A stretch of DNA of 64,000 nucleotides. Origin: Actinostola sp. cb2023. Its lineage: Eukaryota > Cnidaria > Anthozoa > Actiniaria > Actinostolidae. Below are positions 33,495 through 47,816 of the stretch, in pieces (position 1 is the stretch's first letter; each line of letters begins with the position of its first letter). The DNA lies in contig JAUJYZ010000505.1 of assembly GCA_033675265.1 (NCBI GenBank), positions 51,145 to 115,144 on the forward strand. Direction: 5' to 3'. Under the pieces are notes generated by a model. It was not told the origin of the DNA. It searched no databases and worked only from the letters and a program-made list of their open reading frames with translations. The translations under genes and the position numbers were made by a program.

Positions 33495-33504
33495 CGGCCC
33501 CGTG
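33456..33504 (+). pseudogene. Truncated U6 snRNA-like fragment
   Basis: GCATACTAAAATTGGAACGA followed by TACAGAGAAGATTAGCACGG and CCCC reproduces the near-invariant central U6 region, including the ACAGAGA box, with one change (CACGG for CATGG). The 5' stem-loop is only vaguely kept (TTCG) and the 3' half, with the internal stem-loop and terminal U tract, is absent. Therefore a pseudogene, perhaps from retrotransposition. Confidence 0.88.
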
Positions 33505-34312
33505 ATTAACATACTCGACCGACGAGTTTTCGGAAAGTCAATCGGCAACTATTCGTATAGGTCTGAGCCTGCGATGCATCAGGAAAGCGGCACAGAGAGC
33601 ATGCGCAATAGTGGCCCATTGCAGATTTGACAACCAAACATGACGAAGAACAGTTTGCATTTTTAGACTCGGGCCTCCCACAGGGAGCCCGAGTAATAAA
33701 TAGAAAGATGTACCGAAACAAGAACTTAGAAGGTGAAGTGAATTCAAGTGATATTGAAAATGAGTTGGCTGATTTGCTTTGTCAAAATGTGAGGGAATTC
33801 GGGTAGCCGAAGACTCTCTGGGGTCACACCTTTGCTAGCCAGGATGACTAAATTATTTGAAATAAGAGATTGAAGATTTTTTACGAACGCGCGTATTGAG
33901 CGCCAAAAACCAATGGACTGGAGAATACGTTTTGTACAAGGCTAAAGCTGCTTTAGCAAAGAGTTCAAGTTATTTGTGATGGTTTTTGAACGGTAAAAGT
34001 GAAATTAGAGTGTTAACCCAAAGTGAAAGTTTGATTTGAAACGGCTGTCCACATGGGCTAGATCTGTATATTTACTATTGTTGCTGATGTTTTTCCATGA
34101 ATCACCTCAAATTGGAAACAAAAATCAGGAAAATGGCTTTGTACAACGCTAAAACAGCTTTAGGAAGACATTTTACTTTGCTTTTAATAGTTTGCGTTTG
34201 GTTAAAATAAAATTAGAGTGTTAATCCAAAGCGAAAATCGAAACTGTCAAACTGTCCAAAAGGGCTAGTTTTTGGCACTTTTGGCAGATATTACCACAGG
34301 AAACCCAGGCTA

Positions 34313-35669
34313 TATATCTGTGCTGGGTATTTGGTAAGAATGTATGTGGCCGGCACGTAAATTATAGTAAAATACAGTAAATGAATGCTAGCATTTAAAT
34401 AAAGTGTATTTCACATGTACATACCGTCTTGTCTTCATTTGTCCTCGTTTCGGACGATTCTGACGTGTTTTGGCTCCTCTAACTCTCCCCCTCCATAAAT
34501 AATGAGAAGGACGGAAACATCGACTCTCAAATCACTACAGGTCACGATCGATACTCCTCGATTTCTCTCCTGAAAATATAGTTCTCCATCAATTCAAACG
34601 ACCTCAGGTGAAAGAATGATAAATATGGATTCCTTGAAAGTGAGTCACGACAAGAAAAGGCATCAAATTGATTCTCGAATCCTTCGATGAATCCACAACA
34701 TATACAGCCATTTTCATCCGGAGTTGTTCCCGTTTGCTGTCCACGGAACTAGTAGACGTTACACCACAGGAAATCCCAGCGGGCTTTGGCGCTCGGACCG
34801 ATTGGACAAAAACCAACAATAACAAATAGAAGATGGCTTTCTGTGCTCCATATAAAAATGATGTACGCCTGAGCTCTTGAAATGCTAGCAAGTGGTGCAG
34901 CTGCTTTTCAAGAGCTCAAAAGTGCATCATTTTTGTATAGAACATAGAAAGCCATCTTCTATTTATTCTATAATATATAAAGTCGAAAATTATGGAGTAT
35001 TTCACTGGAAACGACCAACATTATGAAGTTTTTTTAAACGTTCGAGTTAATTTTAAATATTCAACATGAGTTGATGTAAATTAGATAATGACATTCCAGT
35101 GTGCAACGCGCGCAGCACGCGCACTTCAACTAAAATGTTATTCAAAAACGCACTTTCTGGCCATTTTCTTCATTGGTTTTTGTCCAATCAGGTCCGAGCG
35201 CCAAAGCCCGCTGGGATTTCCTGTGGTGTAACGTCTACTTCCGTGGACAGCAAACGGGAACTTCGGATGAAAATGGCTGTATGTTGTGGATTCATCGAAG
35301 GATTCGAGAATCAATTTGATGCCTTTTCTTGTCGTGACTCACTTTCAAGGAATCCATATTTATCATTCTTTCACCTGAGGTCGTTTGAATTGATGGAGAA
35401 CTACATTTTCAGGAGAGAAATCGAGGAGTATCGATCGTGACCTGTAGTGATTTGAGAGTCGATGTTTCCGTCCTTCTCATTATTTATGGAGGGGAGAGTG
35501 AGAGGAGCCAAAACACGTCAGAATCGTCCGAAACGAGGAAAAAACGAAGACAAGATGGTATGTACATGTGAAATACACTTTATTTAGAAGCTATCAATCA
35601 TTTACTGTATTTTACTGTAATTTACGTGCCGGCCACATACATTCTTACCAAATACCCAGCACAGATATA
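34313..35669. mobile_element. 1.36-kb palindromic element, about 500-bp arms
   Basis: Arms 34313-34814 and 35173-35669 are close inverted copies (for example GTGCTGGGTATTTGGTAAGA, GGCCGGCACGTAAATTA, GGAAATCCCAGCGGGCTTTG). The ORFs in both arms (34604-34891 minus, 35099-35440 plus) share V-R-A-P-K-P-A-G-I-S-C-G-V-T-S-T and are mirror images of one sequence. The loop contains another foldback, ATAGAAGATGGCTTTCT (34828) facing AGAAAGCCATCTTCTAT. Confidence 0.8.
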
Positions 35670-36355
35670 CAGCTAATTCAGAAAACGTTGTCGGTGATCG
35701 ACATCAAGCCTACGCGACTAGACCGAAAAGGAGTATGGGTAAATATCAATGCTTCTATAAATACACTATCAAAAAGGAACGTCTCTCACGGAATATGAAT
35801 CATTTCACAAATAGAAGATGGCTTTCTATGTTCTATACAAAAATGATGCACGCCTGAGCTCTTCAAATACTAGCATGTGGATGCACAAGCGATAGCGAGT
35901 GCATTCAGTCAGCTGCATTTCAAGAGCTCCGAAGTGCATCCATAGAAAGCCATCTTCTATTTATTTTATATTATAAAAAGTCGAAAATTATGGAGTATTT
36001 CACTGGAAAAGACCAATATTCTGAAGTTATTGTAAACGTTCGAGTTAATTAATATTCAACATGAGTTTATGTAAATTAGATAACGACATTCCAGCGTGCA
36101 GCGCGAGAACTTCAACTAAAATTGTATTCAAAAACACAACAGAATCCTCAACTTCCTTGCCATTTTGTTCACCATCTGCTTCTTTTTCCTTGTTTTAAAA
36201 CGCGTAGGCATACATTTACAGATTCACCTGCCATTGTCACCAAATACGAAAAGCATGCAAGCCGATTATCATATCTAGCCATACTCCCTTTCGGTCTAGT
36301 CGCGTAGGCTTGAAGTCGATCGCCGACAACGTTTTCTGAATTAGCTGTATATAGC
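35668..36355. mobile_element. Foldback element adjoining the palindrome
   Basis: TATACAGCTAATTCAGAAAACG at 35668 and CTACGCGACTAGACCGAAA near 35710 are inverted at 36270-36355. Inside is a second copy of the ATAGAAGATGGCTTTCT hairpin (35811-35970). Confidence 0.72.
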
Positions 36356-36746
36356 CTGGGTTTCCTGTGATATTACGCGATGTTGAAATAAATATCCTCT
36401 TAATATATAGCCTTGAAAGCGCTTAAAGCCACTTTGAAACCATCTCAGTTCGTGACGTTCGATGTGCAAAACAGAACACAACAAACTCGTACAACATGTT
36501 CAGTCGTTTTGGCGACAAAGAACAACGTTATGTTGTACATACTGCTACACAATTCAGAGATAGGAACCGAGCGTGAACACCGCAACTTCAGTCGGTAAAC
36601 CAACCGACCATGCAGTGTGGTGCGATTGAAAACCCTTTTTTTTAATAATTTATCTTTATTCATTAACAAACGCAAAAGTTTAGACTATAAACTTTTCTCG
36701 AAATCATTTGCTTCGTAATTTTATATTTTCGCTTTTGCATGTTTTA

Positions 36747-37181
36747 GGCCTGTTTACACGAGGGAGAGATAACGTACCCTAGCGCTAGGATCTTCCTAGC
36801 AGGCGAATCAACCTAGCGGCTATATTATACTATTGCTACATGGGACGGGGTAGAGTTATTTCGGGTACTCAGGACCATCCTAGCACTATAGGGTCATCCT
36901 GTCTGGCAGATAGGATGATCATATATCCTACTACTATGGCTAACTTTCGTCATGTAAACGAAACACGGAGAGATTACTCTAGTACCGGCTAGTGTTGTAA
37001 TCACCTGAGTACTTCATTAATATGGTAATCGAACCTAGTATACGCAACCAGTAAAGCATCCAGTGTATGTTGGCATCAGTATTACTAAGAGTTTATCATG
37101 TAAACGCAATGTAAAGTTGCCCCTATTGCTAAGAAGATCCTAGCGGCGTTAGGGTTATCCCTCTCTCATGTAAACAGGCCC
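36747..37181. mobile_element. 435-bp PIF/Harbinger-type MITE
   Basis: Ends GGCCTGTTTACACGAGGGAG and CTCTCATGTAAACAGGCCC, with subterminal GATAAC and GATCCTAGC matches; flanked by TTA at 36744-36746 and 37182-37184, the duplication typical of PIF/Harbinger. Confidence 0.82.
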
Positions 37182-37184
37182 TTA

Positions 37185-39670
<2,486 letters not shown>

Positions 39671-41700
39671 ACCAAAATGTTACATTATCGTAGTCCATGA
39701 ATTTTAAAAGCAATGGTATAAATCCAACTAAAAATTGTTTGTCTCTGGCTTATCTATCTGTTTTTAAACTACAGACGTTTCGTTTTTCCTCGGATCTTCT
39801 TCAGTGTAACGATCTTGAAGATGTTTAATGTATAAATCCAACCTGTAAGCTATTTGTTAATGAATCGTTGAGGAAAGGGAAATCAAATTAGACGTAACGT
39901 GATGACAGAAAAAAAAGAAAAATAAAGTGCTTCTGAAACAAATGCAAAATGCAAAAAATATATATATTAAAAAAACATAAAAAATAATAATAATTAAAAA
40001 AAATATCGTCTTTTTGCGAAAAGAAAACCTGAACAAATTAATAAAGAAGAAATTATTTGGAAAATCGAAGCAATGGCATGCCATGATGAATGTAACAAAG
40101 TTTGGATCGAATATCACTGGAGCACGCATGCGCGCGCTAACTCGCCCAAAAAATATCGGGAAAATCCTGTCAAGCAAACAGAGAAGCAATAACATAACGT
40201 TACTAAATATTTGAGCTTCCTGAAGACGCCGATTGAGAAATTGGGCTACTGGTCATTATGAAGCTGATACACGAATAAGATAGTAAATCAGCACTTGAAT
40301 CCTACGAGAGAAGGTTCTAAGATTAAAAAGTTATTACCTTGCGGATTTACAGTCGCATCCATATAATTAAAGTACGTGGTTTGTTAAAACCTTGAAAAAT
40401 GAAAGTGATAAAAGTAAATATATGGTGCTAAATCTAGTAGGGAGAGGAATCCTCCCCTTGTATGGTTCTAATTTCTAAGTGTCAGTAGGACAGACCACAC
40501 TCACTGGGAACTCCTTACCCCACTCTTAGTCGAACTGTGGTCAGTGTGGGTTCTTTTACGTCCATCACCTCCGCAATTGATTAATAATTATTCATCTACG
40601 TTTGAGGAGCCTCATCAGCTATTTATCTCATTATTTCCTCGTACACGAAATTTGGTCTTTCATCGTATTATTACCACATTAATCGTGTGAGAGAGCTTCA
40701 TTTTCACTAATATTTTGAACAGGTATAAATAATTAGAACCTACTTGTTTGTCTGGGACTACTTATTTCATCTTCTGCTACTTCTTCCTCTTGGCTTGTTC
40801 TTCTTGTTCTTCCTTCTTGTTCTTCTTCGTCGTCGTCTTCTTCTCAAGGTATTTTTTAAAAGGCCTGGTTCAAGCCTAAATACAAGAAAAACGAAGCACA
40901 TTATAATAATATCTAATCATTTTGACTAAACATCACAAAAATTGGCATACCTTTAGAGTTTTATATCCTCTACTCATTTAAGTGAATGAAATCACGTGGT
41001 TAACCACGTGACAAAGAATTTGGAAAATAAAATATAAAATGCGGTCGCCAGTTTAAGAGGAAAGTGAAAGCAAATTGTTGTGTATAAACACGTTTATGAT
41101 CATCTATTAACCTGCGATTAGAAAACCTGTCTTCTGCTTTTTGCAAGGACAATATTTCGGAAAAGAGATCACGTGACCATTTCATCAGTTTATCTTTTTG
41201 TAGTCAGTTTCTCTTAAACTATAATTCCGAGAAAGGTTTTCTAAACGCTATCTTGTTTAACCGGTTATCCTTAACGATATTACGTAAAAACTATTTCATT
41301 GTGAATTGAATTCGCGACCGCATTTAAGAAAACTCACGTGACCACATGACGTCACAATTTTTAGAGGTGGAGGATGTGAAAGAGGTGAACTTCAACTTGA
41401 GCATTTTACGCCACTGGGAAACCCACGACTCTCTTGTCGAAATGGTAATTGATTCAGTGGCTAATCTAGTATGAGACGTATGAATGGAAGAAATGGATTG
41501 GAAAAAGTTAATTATTAAATCAGTACAAGTGTTTTGATTGGGTTACTCATTTTGGTGTTTGTCGTTGATAAAATATATATATTTCTGGATGCGTATTCCG
41601 CGTGCTCTATGAGAACAAAGTGCACGCGCGAGCAGATCGACATTCAAACATTTTTGCAACGAACAAAATTGAAAACTTGCTTTAAAATCATACTTGTATT
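39671..41700. other. Intergenic; weak inverted motifs
   Basis: A GACGTTTCGTTTTTCCTCGG motif followed by TCTTCTTCAGTGTAACG near 39775 resembles retroelement-end motifs but is not enough to call. A perfect palindrome GTCACGTGG/TTAACCACGTGAC lies near 40994, with AAATGCGGTCGC and GCGACCGCATTT flanking 41037-41325. No exon supported. Confidence 0.45.
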
Positions 41701-41708
41701 TTATAAAA

Positions 41709-41849
41709 GAAATAGAAAACTCGGCAGCTGTGCTCTATGGAGTTATAGAAGCACTTGGGAATCTCCTAGCACTTCTCTCGTCTTCTTCCAATTCCCGCGT
41801 GCTTCTATAACTCGATAGAGCACGCTGCCTCGTTTTCTATTTCTTCAAC
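41709..41849. mobile_element. Foldback MITE of about 140 bp
   Basis: AATAGAAAACTCGGCAGC..GTGCTCTATGGAGTTATAGAAG faces CTTCTATAACTCGATAGAGCACGC..GAGGAAAAC-type complement ending near 41849. Confidence 0.82.
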
Positions 41850-41918
41850 ATTGAATAGGTTCCACAGTGTTAACATTTCCCCAGCAGCAATGTTTAGTGC
41901 TGACCATGTGAAGCTAAA

Positions 41919-42163
<245 letters not shown>

Positions 42164-42790
42164 GTCCATATGTCCAAGTGGTAGGGGTGATCGGCGGTCC
42201 TTTTATGGTTGAAAATATTTCCTGTGTGTACCATTTAGGGGTTCCGACTCAAAAGTCAGTTACGTAACATAACTTCACGTACCTTTTAGTGTCAATTGTT
42301 ATTTATTTTTCTGGATATTTCTATTTTCTCCAGATAGTATAGTTTTTATTAGAACTGATCTTCTTTTTCTTGCTGCGCGAGCAGCGTACCGTTATTTTCA
42401 GTTAGTGCGCGTGCAGTTGTTTGTATAGTCACGCGCATAAATACATAAATACGCATTGTATCAGCGATTTGAAGAGGTTCAAAGAGGAACGAAACTAGTC
42501 ATCGCAATTAGATCTTTGTAGTGCGTGAAAGATGTAAAGTTAAATAAATACTACAAAAACAATATGAAGTTATTTATTTTCTTTATTGAACAAACATGAA
42601 AGAACAGAACAAAATGTTTTCCAGTCATTGATTAAACGATATCAGCACAATCACTTTTTCGCCATATATGGTCGTACCTCTTGGGGGTCGAAATGAACAT
42701 GGCTTCAACAGCTCTTTTAATTGATGCCGTACCTTTTGGGGGTCGTTTTCAAAACCGACTGCCGATCACCCCTATACCACATGGACAAAG
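42164..42790. mobile_element. Inverted-repeat element, about 630 bp
   Basis: CATATGTCCAAGTGGTAGGG with GTGATCGGC faces GCCGATCACCCCTATACCAC with ATGGAC. A short paired motif GTACCTTTTGGGGGTCG is repeated near 42675 and 42728. Confidence 0.7.
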
Positions 42791-43257
42791 TACGGAAGCC
42801 CAGGAGGGCCACTGGTGGGTTTTCGTTTTTGTTTTCGGTTTTTTGCTTTTAATTTTTCGCTTTTTGCTTTCATTTTTCGCTTTTTGCTTTTCGTTTTGGT
42901 TTTTGGTTTTGTTTTTGTTTTCGGTTTTTTGCTTTTTGCTTTTCGTTTTGGTTTTGGTTTTCTTTTTTGATTTGTTTTTTGTTTTCCCTTTTCGTTTTTT
43001 TTTTTGCTTTCGTTTTTTTTTTTTTTGCTTTTCGTTTTTTTGTTTATTTATTTTTTGAAACCCAAAAGACAAAAGCAAAAACCAAAACCGAAAAGACGAA
43101 ACCAAAAACCAAAAAGACAAAACCAAAAACCAAAAAGACAAAAGCAAAAACCAAAAAGGCAAAAGCAAAAACCAAAAAGGCAAAAACCAAAACCAAAACC
43201 CTGAGTGGCCCTCCTGGGCCGGTCCATGGTGCCTTGCGAGCCACGTGATGAACAAAC

Positions 43258-43322
43258 ATGGCGGACGGCATCGAAGTCAAGTACAAACCCGGGGTACAAA
43301 CGTTTGCCCAAAGGACAGAAAG
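43258..43322 (+). CDS. Exon-like start in left palindrome arm
   Basis: ATG in a CAAAC context, M-A-D-G-I-E-V-K-Y-K-P-G-V-Q-T-F-A-Q-R-T-E, ending at an AG|GTATGA donor. The inverted copy at 44166-44102 keeps the frame (Ile to Phe change) and an AG|GTATGG donor. No partner exon seen; could be a captured host first exon. Low certainty that it is expressed. Confidence 0.3.
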
Positions 43323-44101
43323 GTATGAACGTGCGTATTATTAATTAAGTTCATATGTAGCTAAACTGTACGTACTAACAATCCCCTATGTTATTTTTAG
43401 TTGAAATGTCGGTAATGGTATCAAGTTTATGGGCAATGAGTTTGATATGCGCATGGATTGACCTCAAACTTGTTCTTTCGTATCGGCTGAAGTAGATGAG
43501 TATTAAAGAGCTTTGAAAATACGGCGAATTTTGGCGAGAATACGGACCGAGGTAGCGTTCGGACGGCTTCGATCAGTTGAAGTTGCTCAAACACACCATC
43601 GGGAAATATCAAATAATTCGCTTAAAATATTGAGCTTTAATTTATAGTATAGACTGCGGACTGCACGAACAAGGTTGAATGAACTATAAATAAGGCTATC
43701 ATGTTACTCTATGACCCCAGGGCATCTGGTCATTGTCAACTTTCACTATTTCTATTCTCTGCTGTCCAAGTCTATGCTATAAATTAAAGCTCAATATTTT
43801 AAGCGAATTATTTGATATTTCCCGATGGTGTGTTTGAGCAACTTCAACTGATCGAAGCCGTCCGAACGCTACCTCGGTCCGTATTCTCGCCAAAATTCGC
43901 CGTATTTTCAAAGCTCTTTAATACTCATCTACTTCAGCCGATACGAAAGAACAAGTTTGAGGTCAATCCATGCGCATATCAAACTCATTGCCCATAAACT
44001 TGATTCCATTACCGACATTTCAACTAAAAATAACATAGGGGATTGTTAGTACGTACAGTTTAGCTACATATGAACTTAATTAATAATACGCACGTCCATA
44101 C

Positions 44102-44166
44102 CTTTCTGTCCTTTGGGCAAACGTTTGTACCCCGGGTTTGTACTTGACTTCGAAGCCGTCCGCCAT
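44102..44166 (-). CDS. Exon-like start in right palindrome arm
   Basis: Inverted counterpart of 43258-43322: M-A-D-G-F-E-V-K-Y-K-P-G and onward, 65 nt, donor AG|GTATGG. The two copies would transcribe toward each other across the loop. Confidence 0.3.
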
Positions 44167-45139
44167 GTTTGTTCATCACGTGGCTCGCAAGGCACCATGG
44201 ACCGGCCCAGGAGGGCCACTCAGGGTTTTGGTTTTGGTTTTTGCCTTTTTGGTTTTTGCTTTTGTCTTTTTGGTTTTTGGTTTCGTCTTTTCGGTTTTGG
44301 TTTTTGCTTTTGTCTTTTGGGTTTCAAAAAATAAATAAACAAAAAAACGAAAAGCAAAAAAAAAACGAAAAGCAAAAAAAAACGAAAAGGGAAAACAAAA
44401 ACCAAATCAAAAAAGAAAACCAAAACGAAAACGAAAAGCAAAAACCGAAAAGTGAAAAGCAAAAAAAACAAAACAAAACAAAAAAACAAAAAAAAAAACA
44501 AAAACAAAAACAAAAACAAAAACAAAAACAAAAAACAAAAAAAAAAAAAAAAAAACAAAAACAAAAACAAAAACAAAAACAAAAACAAAAACAAAAACAA
44601 AAACAAAAACAAAAACAAAAACAAAAACAAAAACAAAAACAAAAACAAAAACAAAAACAAAAACAAAAACAAAAAAAAAAAACAAAAACAAAAACAAAAA
44701 CAAAAACCAAAAGCAAAAAGCGAAAAATGAAAAGCAAAAAGCGAAAAATGAAAAGCAACTGAAACCGAAAACAAAAACAAAAACGAAAAGCAAAAAGCGA
44801 AAAATGAAAAGCAAAAAGCGAAAAATGAAAAGCAAAAAACCGAAAACAAAAACAAAAACCAAAAAGCGAAAAATGAAAAGCAAAAAGCGAAAAATGAAAA
44901 GCAAAAAAACGAAAACAAAAACGAAAACCCACCAGTGGCCCTCCTGGGCTTCCGTAACAAAGGGAGCCAGGTCTTGTTCTTAATCCATATAAATGTTGTA
45001 ATGGAAAATGTCTAAGCCATCAAGGATTGGGAATACTCTTGCTCGTGAATATTTAGATCGATTAAGAACTGATCTCAATCACTAGGGTTGGAAATGTGAT
45101 CAAACACATGTGAGTTTCATCACAAGCGTACGCGTTTCA

Positions 45140-45828
45140 CCGCTCAGGTGGTTTAAGGCTTGGTTGAGAGACTGAATTAGCATAAAATCACAATTTTTGA
45201 ATTATTGAGTCAGGCATTTCACCTACCAAGCTGAAACTCGGCTAGTAGCTGTAGTTCGTTGAATCAGATAATATTATATGGTAACTACTGGGCATGCCGT
45301 ATCACGTGACAAACCACGTGGTCACAAATGTACGAAAGACTCAACAAAAAATGGGGTGTACAGAGACTTTTCTTAGAATAATAGATTGTGTATTAATTAA
45401 CGACAATTCAATAGGTCTTTCCAAATTAGCCTTTGCTCGTTGTCCATCATTGTTAGTTATGGAGATAATTGACAAAATAGGTCACGTGACCAAGCTGAAA
45501 ATTATATTTTTTCATTTTTCTCTTTACCGTTTAGCTGGGGACAACCATCAAAGGCTAACTTAGGAACACCTCTTCAAACATCATCAAATAACATCTATTT
45601 TATTATCCTAAGAAAAGTCTCTGTACTCCCCTTTTCAATTTTCTCTTTTTCTGATTTTAAGGTCACGTGACCCATAGAAATTAACATAATTGCACTTAAA
45701 ATATTACAAAACCTAAATGTCTCCTAAGGACCAAACACCATAATCATTCGTTATAAATGGATAGAAATATTGTAAAAATGTGATTTTACATGTTGCTCTA
45801 TAAAACCAAGCCTTAACCACCTGAGCGG
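45140..45828. mobile_element. Inverted-repeat element, about 690 bp
   Basis: CGCTCAGGTGGTTTAAGGCTTGG and complement CCAAGCCTTAACCACCTGAGCG, with AAAATCACAATTTTT-like subterminal matches. CACGTG occurs repeatedly inside. The ORF at 45294-45563 shows no known domain. Confidence 0.7.
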
Positions 45829-46870
45829 GTTTCAAGGCTCATGCACGTGACGAAATGAAGTTCTCTGATTGGCTTAAAATATCATGAATTACTAAATGAG
45901 TTTGAGAAAAAACTGCATTTGATCCGTAATATCTTCTTGAACTATTTAGGTCTAAGTTCAAGTTCAAGTTTATTTTTCTCACACAATATTTACAAAAATG
46001 CCAAACAATTGACAAAGATTAGGTAAAGATATATAATTGAGGTACGGTATTTACAACATTGCAATTACTATAAAGTAAGAGATTTGTCACGAACGTAACT
46101 TTCGAAAATTGTATATTCTGAAGAACTCTTTCTAAAAGTTGAAGCAATTTGTACTGTAAAGGTTTTAGTTTGTCTATTTTGAAGGCACGGACCTATATGC
46201 ATTAGGTCTATGAAACTTCCAAATGGCACTTTTAAGTGCCATTAAAAATTTAAAAATTTAAAAATTTGCAAAAGTACTGTAAAAGGAACTAATGCTCCTG
46301 ATAAATCCATTATTATTATTATTTTCGAAGTAAATCATATTATAGAAATCAGTATAAAGAGTTGTGGATTAAACATCCATTTACACTTCATTTCTGCATC
46401 ATCAATTAATCTAGGTGGATGAGCACCTTTGTGCAAAAAAACACAACAAACACTAGAAATAGAAAACAACATTATTGCAAGGCCCAATGTATTGGGGGCC
46501 CGTACAAACGCCTCCCGTGTTCAGTGGCCAACAACCAACACAGGCCGTCGGACCCAGCATTTCGAACAGCCTGTTGGATGTGAATGGATGTTGTTGAGGG
46601 AAGTTTGAAACGCTTCAAACTTCTGAACCAACTTATTGTTTATTTTGTTTTGCGATCGTTCAAGCATATGATTGATAAAGTATAAGCTAATGGAAGTTAT
46701 TAGTATAAGCTGCCACTTTGTTAACATTAATTCACCTAGATTATGTTGGATTATTTCTCGCAAATAACAAAGTGTTGTTTACGCTGGAGCGTCATACCAA
46801 GACAAATCAACAACTTTGGTTAACCGCTGAACACTAATTTTCTGTTTTCTACCAATATTCCATTGGAAAC
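45829..46870. other. Region upstream of gene 3
   Basis: No element or exon recognised. It includes the presumed promoter of the VWA gene; no convincing TATA box was identified. The minus ORF 46763-46521 has no recognisable domain. Confidence 0.4.
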
Positions 46871-46931
46871 ATGGGTTCTAAGTGGTTGCTGTATGCATTG
46901 GTAATTGCTGGTGTAGTTGGTTGCATCCAAG
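46871..46931 (+). CDS. Gene 3, first exon: signal peptide
   Basis: ATG at 46871 in the context GGAAACATGG (good Kozak purine at -3 and G at +4). It reads M-G-S-K, a hydrophobic core W-L-L-Y-A-L-V-I-A-G-V-V and G-C-I-Q, then one G before GTAAAA. This is a typical signal peptide, so the product should be secreted. Phase 1 is compatible with every linker and VWA exon downstream. The intron that follows is 2.7 kb or longer and holds a Mutator-like MITE. Confidence 0.8.
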
Positions 46932-47816
46932 GTAAAATTACTTGTTCTATTTTCTTTGTAAATTTTGAGATGTTTGGAAAGCTGTTACTCGTTCAATATC
47001 TAACTAAACCTATCGAAACTTTGTAAACTTACTAATTCTGACATGCTCTTTCTTCATTTCTTCATTAGATTAATTATAAAAACTCATTCCCAGTTAGTCC
47101 TTTACTCGTTTCCAAAGTGGCTAATTAATAAAGCTTCAGAAATGTTCGTGTTACCAGTTCTATCAGAAAAGGAACAGTTCTGAATCTTTATTATTAAAGA
47201 TTAACATAATCCCAATCTCAATGAACAAGTACAATCTACACCACTATGTTTATTTAACTAATTTATTTGTGTGTATTTACTATTTAATAGTTCATTTTTA
47301 CTGTATATTTGTCTATTCATTTCATAATACGTTAAGGATATGGTATACGTTCGCGGGTGCCATGCGCTTCAGAAATTCTGTACGCAACACAAAAGGCCGT
47401 AAACTATAGAAAACTATATATCATAGTAAAGCTTAAGAACTGTAGAAAACCATGAAATAATAAAAAAATCGTAAAAGTTTTAATCCCATTGAAAAAGAAG
47501 GCCCGATTCCATAAAATGGACGCTTTCATAAAATCGAATTTCCAGCGCTCCAGTTACGGTCAAATCTGAATCTGAATGCTGAATCTCTATCACCAGGTAT
47601 TGTTTTCCAAAAGAATGTCGGGGATTTTCGATATCTGATTCAAAAAAAAAATGACAAGCATTCGAAGTTTGATGTTAGATATTTTTCGAGTTGATTTAAT
47701 ATGAACGCTAATAACTTGAAATCTAAAGCGAAATCAAACAATCCCCGACACGCTTTTTGAGATCGAATACCAAAGATGACGTCTGCCAAAATTTCGTGGA
47801 AATTAGACGTTTCTAG

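Larger units (their letters stand above)
26817..36403. mobile_element. Nested inverted-repeat complex
   Basis: Outer pieces TAAGAGGATATTTATTT...AACATCGCGTAATAT face each other at 26817-26851 and 36371-36403. A roughly 440-bp arm at 26850-27290 is inverted at 33875-34290 (shared GGATTAACACTCTAATTT, TTGTACAAAGCCATTTTCCTG, ACGCGCGTTCGTAAAAAATCTC complements). The interval has been invaded repeatedly (entries below). No transposase was found, so this may be one large non-autonomous element or two copies in opposite orientation. Confidence 0.55.
42793..44954. mobile_element. Giant palindromic TA-flanked element, 2.16 kb
   Basis: Ends CGGAAGCCCAGGAGGGCCAC and its complement, TA at 42791-42792 and 44955-44956. 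Arms 42793-43653 and 43769-44954 with a loop of about 115 bp. The arms repeat a second CAGGAGGGCCACTC-like border internally and carry AAAAC-rich tracts; the right arm has an extra (AAAAAC)n block at 44455-44710. Identical 61-codon ORFs in the two arms (43612-43427 minus and 43812-43997 plus) show the arms are almost perfectly matched. Confidence 0.88.

Noticed and set aside
33708..33806. Short ORF M-Y-R-N-K-N-L-E-G-E-V, plus a CTCGGGC hairpin before it
   Set aside because: Protein-like composition but only 32 codons, no recognisable domain or splice context; left out as unsupported.
36413..36675. Overlapping ORFs on both strands beside the Harbinger-type MITE
   Set aside because: No domain, no splice context, both strands equally open.
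44169..44960. Lys/Gln-rich or Phe-rich ORFs of about 200-250 residues
   Set aside because: AAAAC and AAAGC repeats in the palindrome arms; same in inverted form at 42749-43255.
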